In this document: positions 1 through 8,234 of the stretch, piece after piece
Layout: every line of letters starts with the position of its first letter
How positions within the stretch are numbered: the stretch's first letter is position 1
Origin: JAXMCI01 sp046349435
Lineage (GTDB): Bacteria; Pseudomonadota; Alphaproteobacteria; Dongiales; Dongiaceae
Length of the DNA stretch: 64,000 nucleotides
Direction of reading: 5' to 3'
NCBI GenBank assembly: GCA_046349435.1
Contig: JAXMCI010000023.1
Coordinates: forward strand, 1 to 64,000
Notes under the pieces: model-generated
What the model was told of the DNA's origin: nothing
Databases searched by the model: none
Seen by the model: the letters and a program-made list of their open reading frames with translations, nothing else
Translations under genes and position numbers: made by a program

Positions 1-2
1 AT

Positions 3-458
3 CTCCCCGCGGCCGAGGCGGCCGCGGCCGGGCTCGCCAGGGAGGGCCTTTTCGAGAGCCTCGCTCAGCTCGTCACGCGGGCAAGGCTCGGGCTCGATCC
101 TGACCTGCTCGCACGGATCGCCGAAGTGCTCCACCCCCGCCTCAAGGAGGCACGGCTTCAGGCACTGCGGCTCCTCTTCCGCCCACCGACGAAAGCGGCA
201 CTGCTGGAGCTGCACTGGCCGGACATCGCCGAGCTGGCCGGCGGCCTCTTGCCGGCCGATCTCGCCGCCGCCGTCCCGAGCTGGCCGGGGTGGCCCGAGA
301 TGTGCGCGGACCGGGACCTTTCGTTTGAGTTCGCCGAGACCGTTCCCCGTGCCGCTGCCGAGGCGATCCTCGCGGCGTTCGAGCCGGCACCGGCCATTGC
401 CGAGCGCAGCCGGCTCTTCCTTCGCTTCCTCCTCACCCTGCCCGGAGACGAGCCATGA
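3..458 (+). CDS. DUF5691-like protein, 5' truncated by window edge
   Basis: The frame is open from base 3 with no start in the window, so only the C-terminal ~151 residues are present; a GTG at 126 is inside the open frame and is unlikely to be the true start. The tail is helical and Leu/Ala/Arg rich, with repeated REARLxALRLLFRP-like segments and an FEFAETVPRAAAEA stretch. No catalytic motif is visible. It overlaps the next gene by ATGA, indicating translational coupling with the MoxR ATPase. The DUF5691 assignment rests mainly on gene order (DUF5691, AAA, DUF5682, VWA is a recurrent arrangement) and on the Ala/Leu helical character; it is an inference. Function unknown. Confidence 0.55.
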   Translation, partial: LPAAEAAAAGLAREGLFESLAQLVTRARLGLDPDLLARIAEVLHPRLKEARLQALRLLFRPPTKAALLELHWPDIAELAGGLLPADLAAAVPSWPGWPEMCADRDLSFEFAETVPRAAAEAILAAFEPAPAIAERSRLFLRFLLTLPGDEP

Positions 459-1534
459 CCGAGCTGCTGCGCCAACCGGCCGAGATCGCCTTCGCCGCCG
501 AGCTGGAGGCGCTGGCGCGCCAGGATGAGCGGCCGCGGCCGGCGCGCTGGCGGCTCTCGCCGCAGGCTGTCGTGACCTACCTGATGGGCGGCACCCTGCC
601 GGACGGCACCGCGATCTCGGCCAAGTATGTCGGGCAGCGGCGGCTGATCGAGACGGCGGTGGCGACGCTCGCCACCGACCGCGCGCTGCTGCTGCTGGGC
701 GTGCCCGGCACGGCCAAGAGCTGGGTCTCCGAGCATCTCGCGGCGGCGATCTCGGGCGGCTCGCGCCTGCTGGTGCAGGGCACCGCCGGCACCGACGAGA
801 ACCAGGTCCGCTACGGCTGGAACTACGCGCTGCTGCTGGCCGAGGGGCCGACCCGCCGGGCGCTGGTGCCCTCGCCGGTGATGCGCGGCATGGCGGACGG
901 GCGGATCGTCCGGCTGGAGGAGCTGACGCGGCTCAGCTCCGACGTGCAGGACGCGCTGATCACCGTGCTGTCGGAGAAGACGCTGCCGATCCCCGAGCTC
1001 GACGACGCGGTCGACGCCGTCGCCGGCTTCAACATCGTCGCCACCGCCAACAACCGCGACCGCGGCGTGAACGAGCTGTCGGCGGCGCTCAAGCGCCGCT
1101 TCAACACGGTGGTGCTGCCGCTGCCGGCCACGGCCGAGGAGGAGACGGCGATCGTCGTGCGGCGGGTGGCCGAGCTCGGGGCCGGCCTGCGCCTGCCGGA
1201 GATCGCCGCGCCCGACGCCGAGATCGCCCGCGTCGTCGCCATCTTCCGCGAGCTGCGCGCCGGCGAGACGGCCGACGGGCGGCTCAAGCTGAAGAGCCCG
1301 TCGGCGACGCTGTCGACCGCCGAGGCGATCGCGGTGACGATCGGCGCCTGGGCCGAGGCCGGCCATTTCGGCGACGGCGCGATCGACGCCGACCGGCTGG
1401 CCGGGGCGCTCGCCGGCGCCATCGTCAAGGACCCCGTGCAGGACCGCGTCGTGCTGCGCGAGTATCTCGAGACGGTGGTGCGCGAGCGGCCCGACTGGGG
1501 CGACCTCTACGCCGCGCTGCGCGAGGTCGCCTGA
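455..1534 (+). CDS. MoxR-family AAA+ ATPase
   Basis: A 359-residue AAA+ ATPase of the MoxR type, expected to act as a chaperone-like remodelling ATPase with a VWA partner. Walker A is GVPGTAKS at residues 82-89. Walker B is the RIVRLEELTRL segment, where the usual DE is EE. Sensor 1 is the IVATANNRD stretch, followed by an arginine-rich LKRRFN finger segment. The length is normal for a stand-alone MoxR. It overlaps the preceding gene by 4 bp and precedes the DUF5682 gene by 8 bp, so the four genes are very probably one operon. Substrate is unknown; by analogy with RavA-ViaA and NorQ-NorD the VWA protein encoded at 3874 is the likely partner. Confidence 0.9.
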   Translation: MTELLRQPAEIAFAAELEALARQDERPRPARWRLSPQAVVTYLMGGTLPDGTAISAKYVGQRRLIETAVATLATDRALLLLGVPGTAKSWVSEHLAAAISGGSRLLVQGTAGTDENQVRYGWNYALLLAEGPTRRALVPSPVMRGMADGRIVRLEELTRLSSDVQDALITVLSEKTLPIPELDDAVDAVAGFNIVATANNRDRGVNELSAALKRRFNTVVLPLPATAEEETAIVVRRVAELGAGLRLPEIAAPDAEIARVVAIFRELRAGETADGRLKLKSPSATLSTAEAIAVTIGAWAEAGHFGDGAIDADRLAGALAGAIVKDPVQDRVVLREYLETVVRERPDWGDLYAALREVA

Positions 1535-1542
1535 GACCGCCC

Positions 1543-3877
1543 ATGGCCGGCCGCGACCGCCTGGGGCTGTTCGGCATCCGCCATCACGGGCCGGGCTCGG
1601 CGGCGGCGCTGCAGCGCGCGCTCGATGCCCTCGACCCGGCCATGGTGCTGATCGAGGGCCCGCCCGAGGCCGAGCCGGTGCTGCCCTTCGCGACGGCGCC
1701 CGAGATGCGGCCGCCGCTCGCCATCCTGGTACATGACCGCGACCGGCCGGCCCGCGCCCGCTTCTTCCCGCTGGCCGCCTTCTCGCCGGAATGGCGGGCG
1801 CTCGACTGGGCGCTCGCCCGCGGCCGGCCGGTGCGCCTGATCGACCTTTCCGCCGCCTGGGACCTCGCCGAGCCGGAGCCTGACGCACCGGAGCCGGACG
1901 CGCCGGAGCCGGAGGCGGACGAAACCTCCGCCGAGGCTGCCGATCCCGAAGCCGGCGAAGGCGCGGCGGGCCAGCCGCAGGCCGAGCACGCCGCGGAGCA
2001 GGCCGAGCGGCTGCGCGCCGACCCGATCGCCGCGCTGGCTTCCGCGGCCGGCTACGCCGACGGCGAGGCCTGGTGGAACGCGATGATCGAGGAGTCCGGC
2101 GCCGGGCCGGAGATCTTCGCCGCCATCGAGGCGGCGATGACGGCGCTGCGCGAGCACGCCCCGCCGCTGGCCGGCGCCGCCGCCCGGCGCGAGCAGCGCC
2201 GGGAGGCGCAGATGCGTCTCGGCATCGCCCGCGCGCTGAAGGAGACCGACGGCGCCGTCGCCGCCGTGGTCGGCGCCTGGCACGTGCCGGCGCTGCGCCG
2301 CGCGGGCGGTGCCGCCGCGGATCGTGCGCTGCTCCGCGGCGCGCCGCGCGTGCCGGTCGCCGCCTGCTGGGCGCCCTGGACAGAGCCGCGGCTGGCCGCG
2401 CGCTTCGGCTACGGCGCCGGCGTCCTGTCGCCCGCCTGGTACGCCCACCTCGCCGCCTGCAGCGCCGCCGGGCTCGGCCAGCGCGAGCGCAGCGCCGGCT
2501 GGCTCGGCCGCGCCGCGACGCTGCTGCGAGGCCGGGCTGCCGGCCTCGACCGCCGCGGTGATCGAGGCGGTGCGGCTCGGCGAGGCGCTGGCCTCGCTGC
2601 GCGGCCTCGCCGCCCCGGCCTGCCCGAGCTGCGCGAGGCCGGGCTCGCCGTGCTCACCGGCGGCGAGGAGGGACCCTGGCAGCTGATCGAGCGGCGGCTG
2701 GTGATCGGCGAGGCGGTCGGCCATGTCGATCCGGGCGCGCCGCAGCCGCCGCTGCTGCAGGACCTGGCGCGGCAGCAGAAGGCGATGCGGCTGCAGCCGA
2801 CGGCCGAGGCGAGCGAGATCGCGCTCGACCTGCGCAGCGCCGCCGGCCCTGGCCAAGAGCCGGCTGCTGCACCGGCTGGCGCTGCTCGGGGCGCCCTGGG
2901 GCCGGCCGCTCGATGCCGGGCGCAGCCGCGGCACCTTCCGCGAGCGCTGGAGCCTCGCCTGGGAGCCGGGCTTCGCGGTGGCGCTTGCCGAGGCCGCCAT
3001 CTGGGGCACCACGATCGAGGGCGCCGCCGACGGCGCGCTCGCCGCCCGCGCCAATGTCGAGAAGCAGCCCGCGCCGCTGGCCGCCCTGGTCGAGCAGGGG
3101 CTGCTCGCCGACCTGCCGGCCGCCGCCGCGCTGGCCATCGACCGGCTGCAGGCGGCAACCGTGGCCACGACCGATCTCGGCGCGCTGCTGGCGACCCTGC
3201 CGCCGCTCGCCGACACGCTGCGCTATGGCGCCGCCCGGACGGTGGCCGAGGCGGCGCTGGCCGCCCTCTTCGCCGGCTTGATCGAGACGGTCTGCGTCGG
3301 CCTGCCGCTCGCCGCGCACGGCCTCGACGCCGACGCCGCCTCGACCCTGCGCGGGCGGCTGGTCGCAGCGGACCGCGCCGTCGCGCTGGCCGCCGAGCCG
3401 GCGCGGCTGGCCGACTGGCAGGCGGCGCTCGCGGCGCTGGTCGACGGCGATGCCGCGCCGCTCATCGCCGGGGCGCGGCGCGGCTGCTCTACGACGCCGG
3501 CACGCTGCCGCCCGAGGGCGCCGGCCGGGCCGTCGGCCGCGCCCTGTCGCCGGCCCGCCCGCCGGCCGAGGCAGCAGCCTGGCTGGAGGGCTTCCTCGCC
3601 GGCGGCGGCGAGGGTGCTGCTGCACGACCGCCCGCTGCTCCAGGCGCTCGACGGCTGGCTCTGCGCCCTGCCCGAGCCGACCCTGGTAGAATCGCTGCCG
3701 CTCCTTCGCCGCGCGCTGGGCGGCCTCGACCACAGCCAGCGCACCCGCCTGCTCGAGGCGGCGCTGGCCGCAGGCGGCGCGGGCCCGCGGCCCAGCGCGG
3801 CTCCAGCCGACGAGGACCCGCCTGGCTGGCGCGAGGCGCTGCCGCTGCTCCACCTGATCCTGGGGATCGAATCATGA
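1543..3877 (+). pseudogene. DUF5682 family protein, frame broken at five places
   Basis: The N-terminus (GLFGIRHHGPGSA, then VLIEGPPEAEPV) and a later VVGAWHVPAL segment are diagnostic of DUF5682, a large protein found with MoxR/VWA pairs; the motifs recall TraB/ChaN-like hydrolases, which is only a hypothesis. An acidic EPEPDAPEPDAPEPE repeat lies near residue 110. Conceptual translation moves between two frames near 2527, 2617, 2846, 3472 and 3607. Each step fits a short deletion: one CG/GC dinucleotide missing from a CGCGAG-type run, or one base missing from a G run. The rebuilt protein is about 780 residues and ends LLHLILGIES, with its stop overlapping the VWA start by ATGA. Neighbouring genes are intact, so a consensus error is more likely than true decay. 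Confidence 0.8.
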
Positions 3878-5028
3878 GCGTGCCCGCGGAGGAGCGGCGG
3901 CGACGCTGGCGGCTGGCGCTGGGCGGCGACGAGCCGCTGCGTGAGGAACCCGACATCGCCATGGACCGGGCGCTCGCCGCGATCTACGACGCGCCCGAGA
4001 AGGGCGCCAAGCGGCGCGGCGGGCTGGGCGGCTCGGCGCCGCGGGTGGCGCGCTGGCTCGGCGACATCCGCGGCTTCTTCCCGGCGCCGGTGGTGCAGGT
4101 GATGCAGCGCGACGCGCTCGACCGGCTCGGCCTCAAGCAGATGCTGCTGCAGCCGGAGCTGCTGGCGGCGATCACCCCCGACGTGCATCTCGTCGCCGAC
4201 CTGCTGTCGCTGCACCGGCTGATGCCCGAGGCGGCACGCGCCACGGCGCGCGAGGTGGTAGCGAGCGTCGTCGCCGAGCTGCGCCGCCGGCTCGAGCAGC
4301 TGACCGTCGCCTCGGTGCGCGCCGCGCTGCGGCGCGGCCCGCGCACGCGGCGGCCGCGGCCCGCCGAGATCGACTGGCACCGCACCATCCGCGCCAACCT
4401 CCGCCACTGGCAGCCCGAGCGCCGGCAGCTCGCCGTCGAGTCGCTGGTCGGCCGGGTGCGGCGCAGCCGGCGGATCGATTGCGACCGGCTGATCCTCTGC
4501 GTCGACCAGTCCGGCTCGATGGCCGCCTCGGTGGTCTACGCCTCGGTGCTCGGCGCGGTGCTCGCCTCGCTGCCGGAGATCGACACCGCAATGGTGTGCT
4601 TCGACACCGCTGTCCTCGACCTCACCGACCTGCTCAGCGACCCCGTCGAGCTGCTGTTCGGCGTGCAGCTCGGCGGCGGCACCGACATCAACCGGGCACT
4701 GGCCTATTGCCAGGAGCTGGTGCGCGAGCCGGCGCGCACGCACCTCGTGCTGCTCTCCGACCTCTACGAGGGCGGCGACGCCGAGGCGATGCTGGCGCGG
4801 GCCGCCGCGCTGGTCCGCGGCGGCGTCAACCTGATCGTGCTGCTGGCGCTCTCCGACGAGGGCCAGCCGAGCTACGATGCCCGGCATGCGGCAGCGCTGG
4901 CCGCGCTCGGCTGCCCGGTCTTCGGCTGCACGCCGGACCAGTTTCCCGAGCTGATGGCGGCGGCGCTGGCGCGCGCCGACATCGCCGCCTGGGCGGCGTC
5001 GCGCGGCATCGCGCTGGTGCGGGGCTGA
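3874..5028 (+). CDS. VWA domain-containing protein (CoxE-like)
   Basis: A 384-residue protein with an N-terminal helical region and a C-terminal von Willebrand factor A domain. The MIDAS metal site is visible: DQSGS beginning at D211, a downstream GGGTDIN threonine, and the LLSDLYEGGD aspartate. The upstream region carries basic helices (LRRRLEQLTVASVRAALRRGPRTRRPRPAEIDW) typical of CoxE/VWA partners of MoxR ATPases. The ATG overlaps the DUF5682 stop (ATGA). It closes the four-gene cassette and is the probable adaptor or partner of the MoxR ATPase at 455. No signal peptide is seen, so it is probably cytoplasmic. Confidence 0.9.
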   Translation: MSVPAEERRRRWRLALGGDEPLREEPDIAMDRALAAIYDAPEKGAKRRGGLGGSAPRVARWLGDIRGFFPAPVVQVMQRDALDRLGLKQMLLQPELLAAITPDVHLVADLLSLHRLMPEAARATAREVVASVVAELRRRLEQLTVASVRAALRRGPRTRRPRPAEIDWHRTIRANLRHWQPERRQLAVESLVGRVRRSRRIDCDRLILCVDQSGSMAASVVYASVLGAVLASLPEIDTAMVCFDTAVLDLTDLLSDPVELLFGVQLGGGTDINRALAYCQELVREPARTHLVLLSDLYEGGDAEAMLARAAALVRGGVNLIVLLALSDEGQPSYDARHAAALAALGCPVFGCTPDQFPELMAAALARADIAAWAASRGIALVRG

Positions 5029-5576
5029 GCGGCGCGCCTCAGCGCTTGCCGCCACCCGGCGGGCCAGGGCGGCTCCGCCTCGGGCGCGCCCAGCGCCGGC
5101 GCATCGGCTCGGGACTCCCGCGGCATCACGCCGATGCGGTGGCGGTAGGCGAGCTCGCCGCCCAGCCAGCCGGTGACGAGCAGGATGGCGACGACCACCG
5201 CCGAAAGCACGATGCCGAGCCCGCCGACCCCGGCGGCGTGATCGTCCCAGCGATGAACCAGGTTCCACAACGCCAGCAGCAGCACCAGCCCATTGCCGAC
5301 GAAGTGCATCCAGCCCGCGGCCAGCGAGTGGGCGGCACGGATGGACAGGAAGTCGGCGAGACCGGCGAGGCCGGCGATCGCCCCCGTGGCCACGCCGGCC
5401 AGCAGCAGCCAGTACGAGGCGTCGGCCCAGAAGCCGGCGTGGTTGGCGAGGTGGACGATGTCGGTGACCAGCGCGCCGACCAGGAACGCGATGGGGAAGG
5501 GCACCAGCATCGGATGCAGCGGGTGGCCGGCGATGGCCGCCGCACTGCGATGGCCGTCTCGATCGTGGGTTGGCAT
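4872..5576 (-). CDS. DUF2231 membrane protein
   Basis: The N-terminal ~165 residues match DUF2231: an AIAGHPLHPMLVPFPIAFLVGAL opening and four hydrophobic segments ending in a GWLGGELAYRHRIGVM region. DUF2231 proteins are small inner-membrane proteins of unknown role. The open frame runs 157 bp antisense into the VWA gene, with a low-complexity Ala/Ser tail. A +1 shift near 5060 would instead end the protein at 5039 with a GPPGGGKR tail, which looks more natural. The true 3' end is therefore uncertain, while the membrane domain is secure. It follows the CMD gene on the same strand after 91 bp. Confidence 0.75.
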   Translation of the reverse strand: MPTHDRDGHRSAAAIAGHPLHPMLVPFPIAFLVGALVTDIVHLANHAGFWADASYWLLLAGVATGAIAGLAGLADFLSIRAAHSLAAGWMHFVGNGLVLLLALWNLVHRWDDHAAGVGGLGIVLSAVVVAILLVTGWLGGELAYRHRIGVMPRESRADAPALGAPEAEPPWPAGWRQALRRAAQPRTSAMPRDAAQAAMSARASAAAISSGNWSGVQPKTGQPSAASAAACRAS

Positions 5577-5667
5577 GGACGAGGTCTCCGGGAGAGGGAC
5601 GTTCCCCCGGAAATGACGGCAGCCGGGCCTTCGTTCGGCCCCGCCTGGGATTTTTGTCCTGAACGCC

Positions 5668-6081
5668 TCAGCGCTTGCCGAGCGCCGCCTTCTCCAGCCG
5701 CGGATCGATCTCGACGCGGAAGCCGCTGACCAGGCGGTTGGTCTCGTTGGCCATGCCGACCACCGCCAGCAGCTCCGCCTGCATGGCGTCGGTCATCCCC
5801 GCCTTGCGCGCCGCGGCGGTGTGCGAGGTGATGCAGTAGTCGCAGCCGTTGCTGGCGCTGACCGCGAGATAGACCATCTCCTTGGTCAGCGCGTCGAGCG
5901 CGCCCGGGGCCATCACCTCCTTGATGCTCTCCCAGGTGCGCTTCAGGGTCGGCGGGTGGTTGGCCAGCGCCTTCCAGAAGTTGTTGATCCAGTCGACCTT
6001 GCGCGAGGTCATGATGTCGTCGTAGACGGCGCGCACCTCTGGCGAGGCGTCCTCGTACTCGATCAGCGGAACCGTGGCCAT
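5668..6081 (-). CDS. carboxymuconolactone decarboxylase (AhpD-like) family protein
   Basis: A 137-residue all-helical CMD-family protein. It carries the redox-type motif CDYCITSHT, i.e. CxxC followed by His three residues later, as in AhpD-like alkylhydroperoxidases. The N-terminus (MATVPLIEYEDASPEVRAVYDDI) and the NNFWKALANHPP segment are typical of the peroxidase-related branch rather than true 4-carboxymuconolactone decarboxylase. It lies 29 bp downstream of phaB on the same strand and may be the last or next-to-last gene of the phaA-phaB transcript. The function is probably antioxidant thiol chemistry; the substrate is not determinable here. Confidence 0.85.
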   Translation of the reverse strand: MATVPLIEYEDASPEVRAVYDDIMTSRKVDWINNFWKALANHPPTLKRTWESIKEVMAPGALDALTKEMVYLAVSASNGCDYCITSHTAAARKAGMTDAMQAELLAVVGMANETNRLVSGFRVEIDPRLEKAALGKR

Positions 6082-6110
6082 CGCTCGCCTCCAGCCTCAG
6101 CAGCCCAGCC

Positions 6111-6833
6111 TCAGTACATGTGCTGGCCGCCATTGATCGACAGCGTCGAGCCGGTGATGAAGCCGGCCTCGTCGGCGACCAGGAAGACGACGCCGCGGGC
6201 GATCTCCTCGGCCTCGCCGAGCCGGCCGACCGGGATGCGCGCGACGATCTTCTCCAGCACGTTGGGCGGCACGGCGCGGACCATGTCGGTGTTGATGTAG
6301 CCCGGCGCGATGGCGTTGACGGTGACGCCCTTGGCGGCGCCCTCCTGGGCCAGCGCCTTGGTGAAGCCGTGGATGCCGGACTTGGCGGCGGCATAGTTGA
6401 CCTGGCCGTACTGGCCGGCCTGGCCGTTGATCGAGCCGATGTTGACGATCCGCCCGAAGCTGCGCGCGCGCATCGAATCGATGACGCAGCGGCACATGTT
6501 GAAGCAGGAGGTGAGGTTGGTCTCGATCACCTCGTGCCACTGGGTCGGCGTCATCTTGTGCATCGTGGCGTCGCGGGTGATGCCGGCATTGTTGACCAGC
6601 ACGTCGACGGGACCGAGCTCCTCGGTGATCCTCTTCACCGCGGCTTCGCAGGCGGCGAAATCGGAGACGTCGAACTTGTAGGCGGCGATCCCCGTCTCGG
6701 CGGTGAAGGCCTTGGCCGCCGCCTCGTTGCCGGCATAGTTGGCGGCGACGACATAGTTGGCCTTCTTCAGCGCCAGCGAGACGGCGCGGCCGATGCCGCG
6801 CGTCCCCCCGGTCACCAGCGCGACGCGTGCCAT
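6111..6833 (-). CDS. phaB: acetoacetyl-CoA reductase
   Basis: A 240-residue short-chain dehydrogenase/reductase that reduces acetoacetyl-CoA to (R)-3-hydroxybutyryl-CoA, the second step of polyhydroxybutyrate synthesis. The cofactor loop TGGTRGIG is at residues 8-15. The catalytic set is the N of NNAG, the S of NIGSINGQAGQYGQ, and YxxxK in NYAAAKSG. The APGYINTDMV and STLSINGGQHMY ends are characteristic of PhaB. It follows phaA on the same strand with a 108-bp gap that holds two strong hairpins, so expression may be uncoupled from phaA to some degree. Identification is strong because of both sequence and pathway neighbours. Confidence 0.95.
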   Translation of the reverse strand: MARVALVTGGTRGIGRAVSLALKKANYVVAANYAGNEAAAKAFTAETGIAAYKFDVSDFAACEAAVKRITEELGPVDVLVNNAGITRDATMHKMTPTQWHEVIETNLTSCFNMCRCVIDSMRARSFGRIVNIGSINGQAGQYGQVNYAAAKSGIHGFTKALAQEGAAKGVTVNAIAPGYINTDMVRAVPPNVLEKIVARIPVGRLGEAEEIARGVVFLVADEAGFITGSTLSINGGQHMY

Positions 6834-6854
6834 GTGCTTGCCCTCCTCCCTGCC

Positions 6855-6920
6855 GGCGGCCGCGCGTCGCGCGGCCGCCCTACGATTGGCCTGCCGGCGG
6901 CCGCGGATGCGCGGCCGCCG
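6855..6920. repeat. two tandem perfect hairpins between phaA and phaB
   Basis: Two near-identical GC-only stem-loops lie head to tail: 6855-6879 (11-bp stem, loop GTC) and 6895-6920 (11-bp stem, loop GATG). Both contain a CGGCGGCCGCG arm and are followed by a CGATTG motif, suggesting duplication of a ~40-bp unit. There is no T tract, so they are more likely an mRNA processing, stability or attenuation element than a simple intrinsic terminator. Confidence 0.7.
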
Positions 6921-6941
6921 CTCGATTGCGTGGTCCGGGCC

Positions 6942-8114
6942 TCAGCGCTCGACGCACATGGCGATGCCCATGCCGCCGCCGATGCAGAGCGTGGCGAGGC
7001 CCTTATGGGCATCGCGCCGCTTCATCTCGTGCAGCAGGGTCACCAGGATGCGCGCCCCCGAGGCGCCGATCGGATGGCCGAGCGCGATCGCCCCGCCATT
7101 GACGTTGACCCTGCCGGTGTCCCAGCCGAGGTCCTTGTTGACCGCGCAGGCCTGCGCGGCGAAGGCCTCGTTGGCCTCGACCAGGTCGAGATCCTCGTGC
7201 GTCCAGCCGGCCTTGGCAAGCGCCGCCCGGCTGGCCGGGATCGGGCCGCTGCCCATCACCGCCGGGTCGACGCCGACCGTCGCCCAGGAGGCGATGCGGG
7301 CGAGCGGCGTCAGGCCGCGGCGCGCCGCCTCCTTGGCGCTCATCAGCACCACCGCGGCGGCGCCGTCGTTGATGCCGGATGCGTTGCCGGCCGTCACCGT
7401 GCCGTCCTTGAGGAAGGCGGGGCGCAGCTTCTGCAGGGTCTCGACGGTGGTGCCGTGCTTCGGGTGCTCGTCGCTGTCGACCACCACCTCGCCCTTGCGG
7501 GTGGTGATCTTCACCGGGACGATCTCGTCCTTGAAGCGGCCGGCCTTCTGCGCCGCCTCGGCCTTCTGCTGCGAGGCGGCGGCGAAGGCGTCCTGCTCCG
7601 GCCGGGTGATCTGCCACTTCTGGGCGACGTTCTCGGCGGTGTTGCCCATGTGGTAGCCGTGGAAGGCGTCCCACAGCCCGTCCTTGATCATGGTGTCGAC
7701 CATCGCGGCGTCGCCCATCTTGACGCCGTTGCGCAGATGCATGACGTGCGGCGACTGGCTCATGCTCTCCTGGCCGCCGGCCACCACGATCTCGCTGTCG
7801 CCGGCGCCGATCGCCTGCATGCCGAGCGCGACCGCGCGCAGGCCCGAGCCGCAGAGCTGGTTGATGCCGTAGGCGGTGCGCTCGACCGGGATGCCGGCGC
7901 CGATCGCCGCCTGGCGGGCCGGGCCCTGGCCGGTGCCGGCCGTCAGGATCTGGCCGAGGATGACCTCGCTGACCTCCGCCGGCGCGACCTGGGCGCGCTC
8001 CAGCGCCGCCTTGATGGCGACCTGCCCGAGGTGGGAGGCGGGCAGTCCGGACAGCCCGCCATTGAAGGCGCCGACCGCGGTTCGCGCCGCGCTGACGATG
8101 ACGACATCGCTCAT
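6942..8114 (-). CDS. phaA: acetyl-CoA acetyltransferase (beta-ketothiolase)
   Basis: A 390-residue thiolase that condenses two acetyl-CoA to acetoacetyl-CoA, the first step of PHB synthesis. The nucleophile cysteine lies in NQLCGSGLRAV, the histidine in GHPIGASGARI and the second cysteine in TLCIGGGMGIAM, all in canonical positions. I chose the ATG at 8114 because MSDVVIVSAARTAVG is the usual N-terminus and an AAGGA site lies 8 bases upstream; the open frame extends further but unnaturally. Length is typical. It precedes phaB on the same strand and lies 120 bp downstream of the phaC-like gene. Confidence 0.95.
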   Translation of the reverse strand: MSDVVIVSAARTAVGAFNGGLSGLPASHLGQVAIKAALERAQVAPAEVSEVILGQILTAGTGQGPARQAAIGAGIPVERTAYGINQLCGSGLRAVALGMQAIGAGDSEIVVAGGQESMSQSPHVMHLRNGVKMGDAAMVDTMIKDGLWDAFHGYHMGNTAENVAQKWQITRPEQDAFAAASQQKAEAAQKAGRFKDEIVPVKITTRKGEVVVDSDEHPKHGTTVETLQKLRPAFLKDGTVTAGNASGINDGAAAVVLMSAKEAARRGLTPLARIASWATVGVDPAVMGSGPIPASRAALAKAGWTHEDLDLVEANEAFAAQACAVNKDLGWDTGRVNVNGGAIALGHPIGASGARILVTLLHEMKRRDAHKGLATLCIGGGMGIAMCVER

Positions 8115-8234
8115 GATCCGTTCCTTTCGGCTGCGGGGCCAGGCTGTGGGGCTCAGGCAACGTATAGTGATTGGGGGGTGGCCCCGCAAGGCAGGCCCGG
8201 CCGAGGTCAAGCCGGCGCCGGCCCGGCGCCGGGC

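Noticed and set aside
158..1888. Long minus-strand open frame of 576 codons over the MoxR gene
   Set aside because: Arg/Pro/Ala-rich antisense translation typical of high-GC coding DNA; the plus strand encodes a clear MoxR ATPase.
1869..1920. Short EPDAP repeats as a CRISPR-like or minisatellite array
   Set aside because: They are an in-frame acidic linker of about three imperfect units inside the DUF5682 gene.
5577..5667. GGAAC box on the minus strand upstream of DUF2231 as another EcfG promoter
   Set aside because: No CGTT or TGTT occurs at 16-17 bp spacing.
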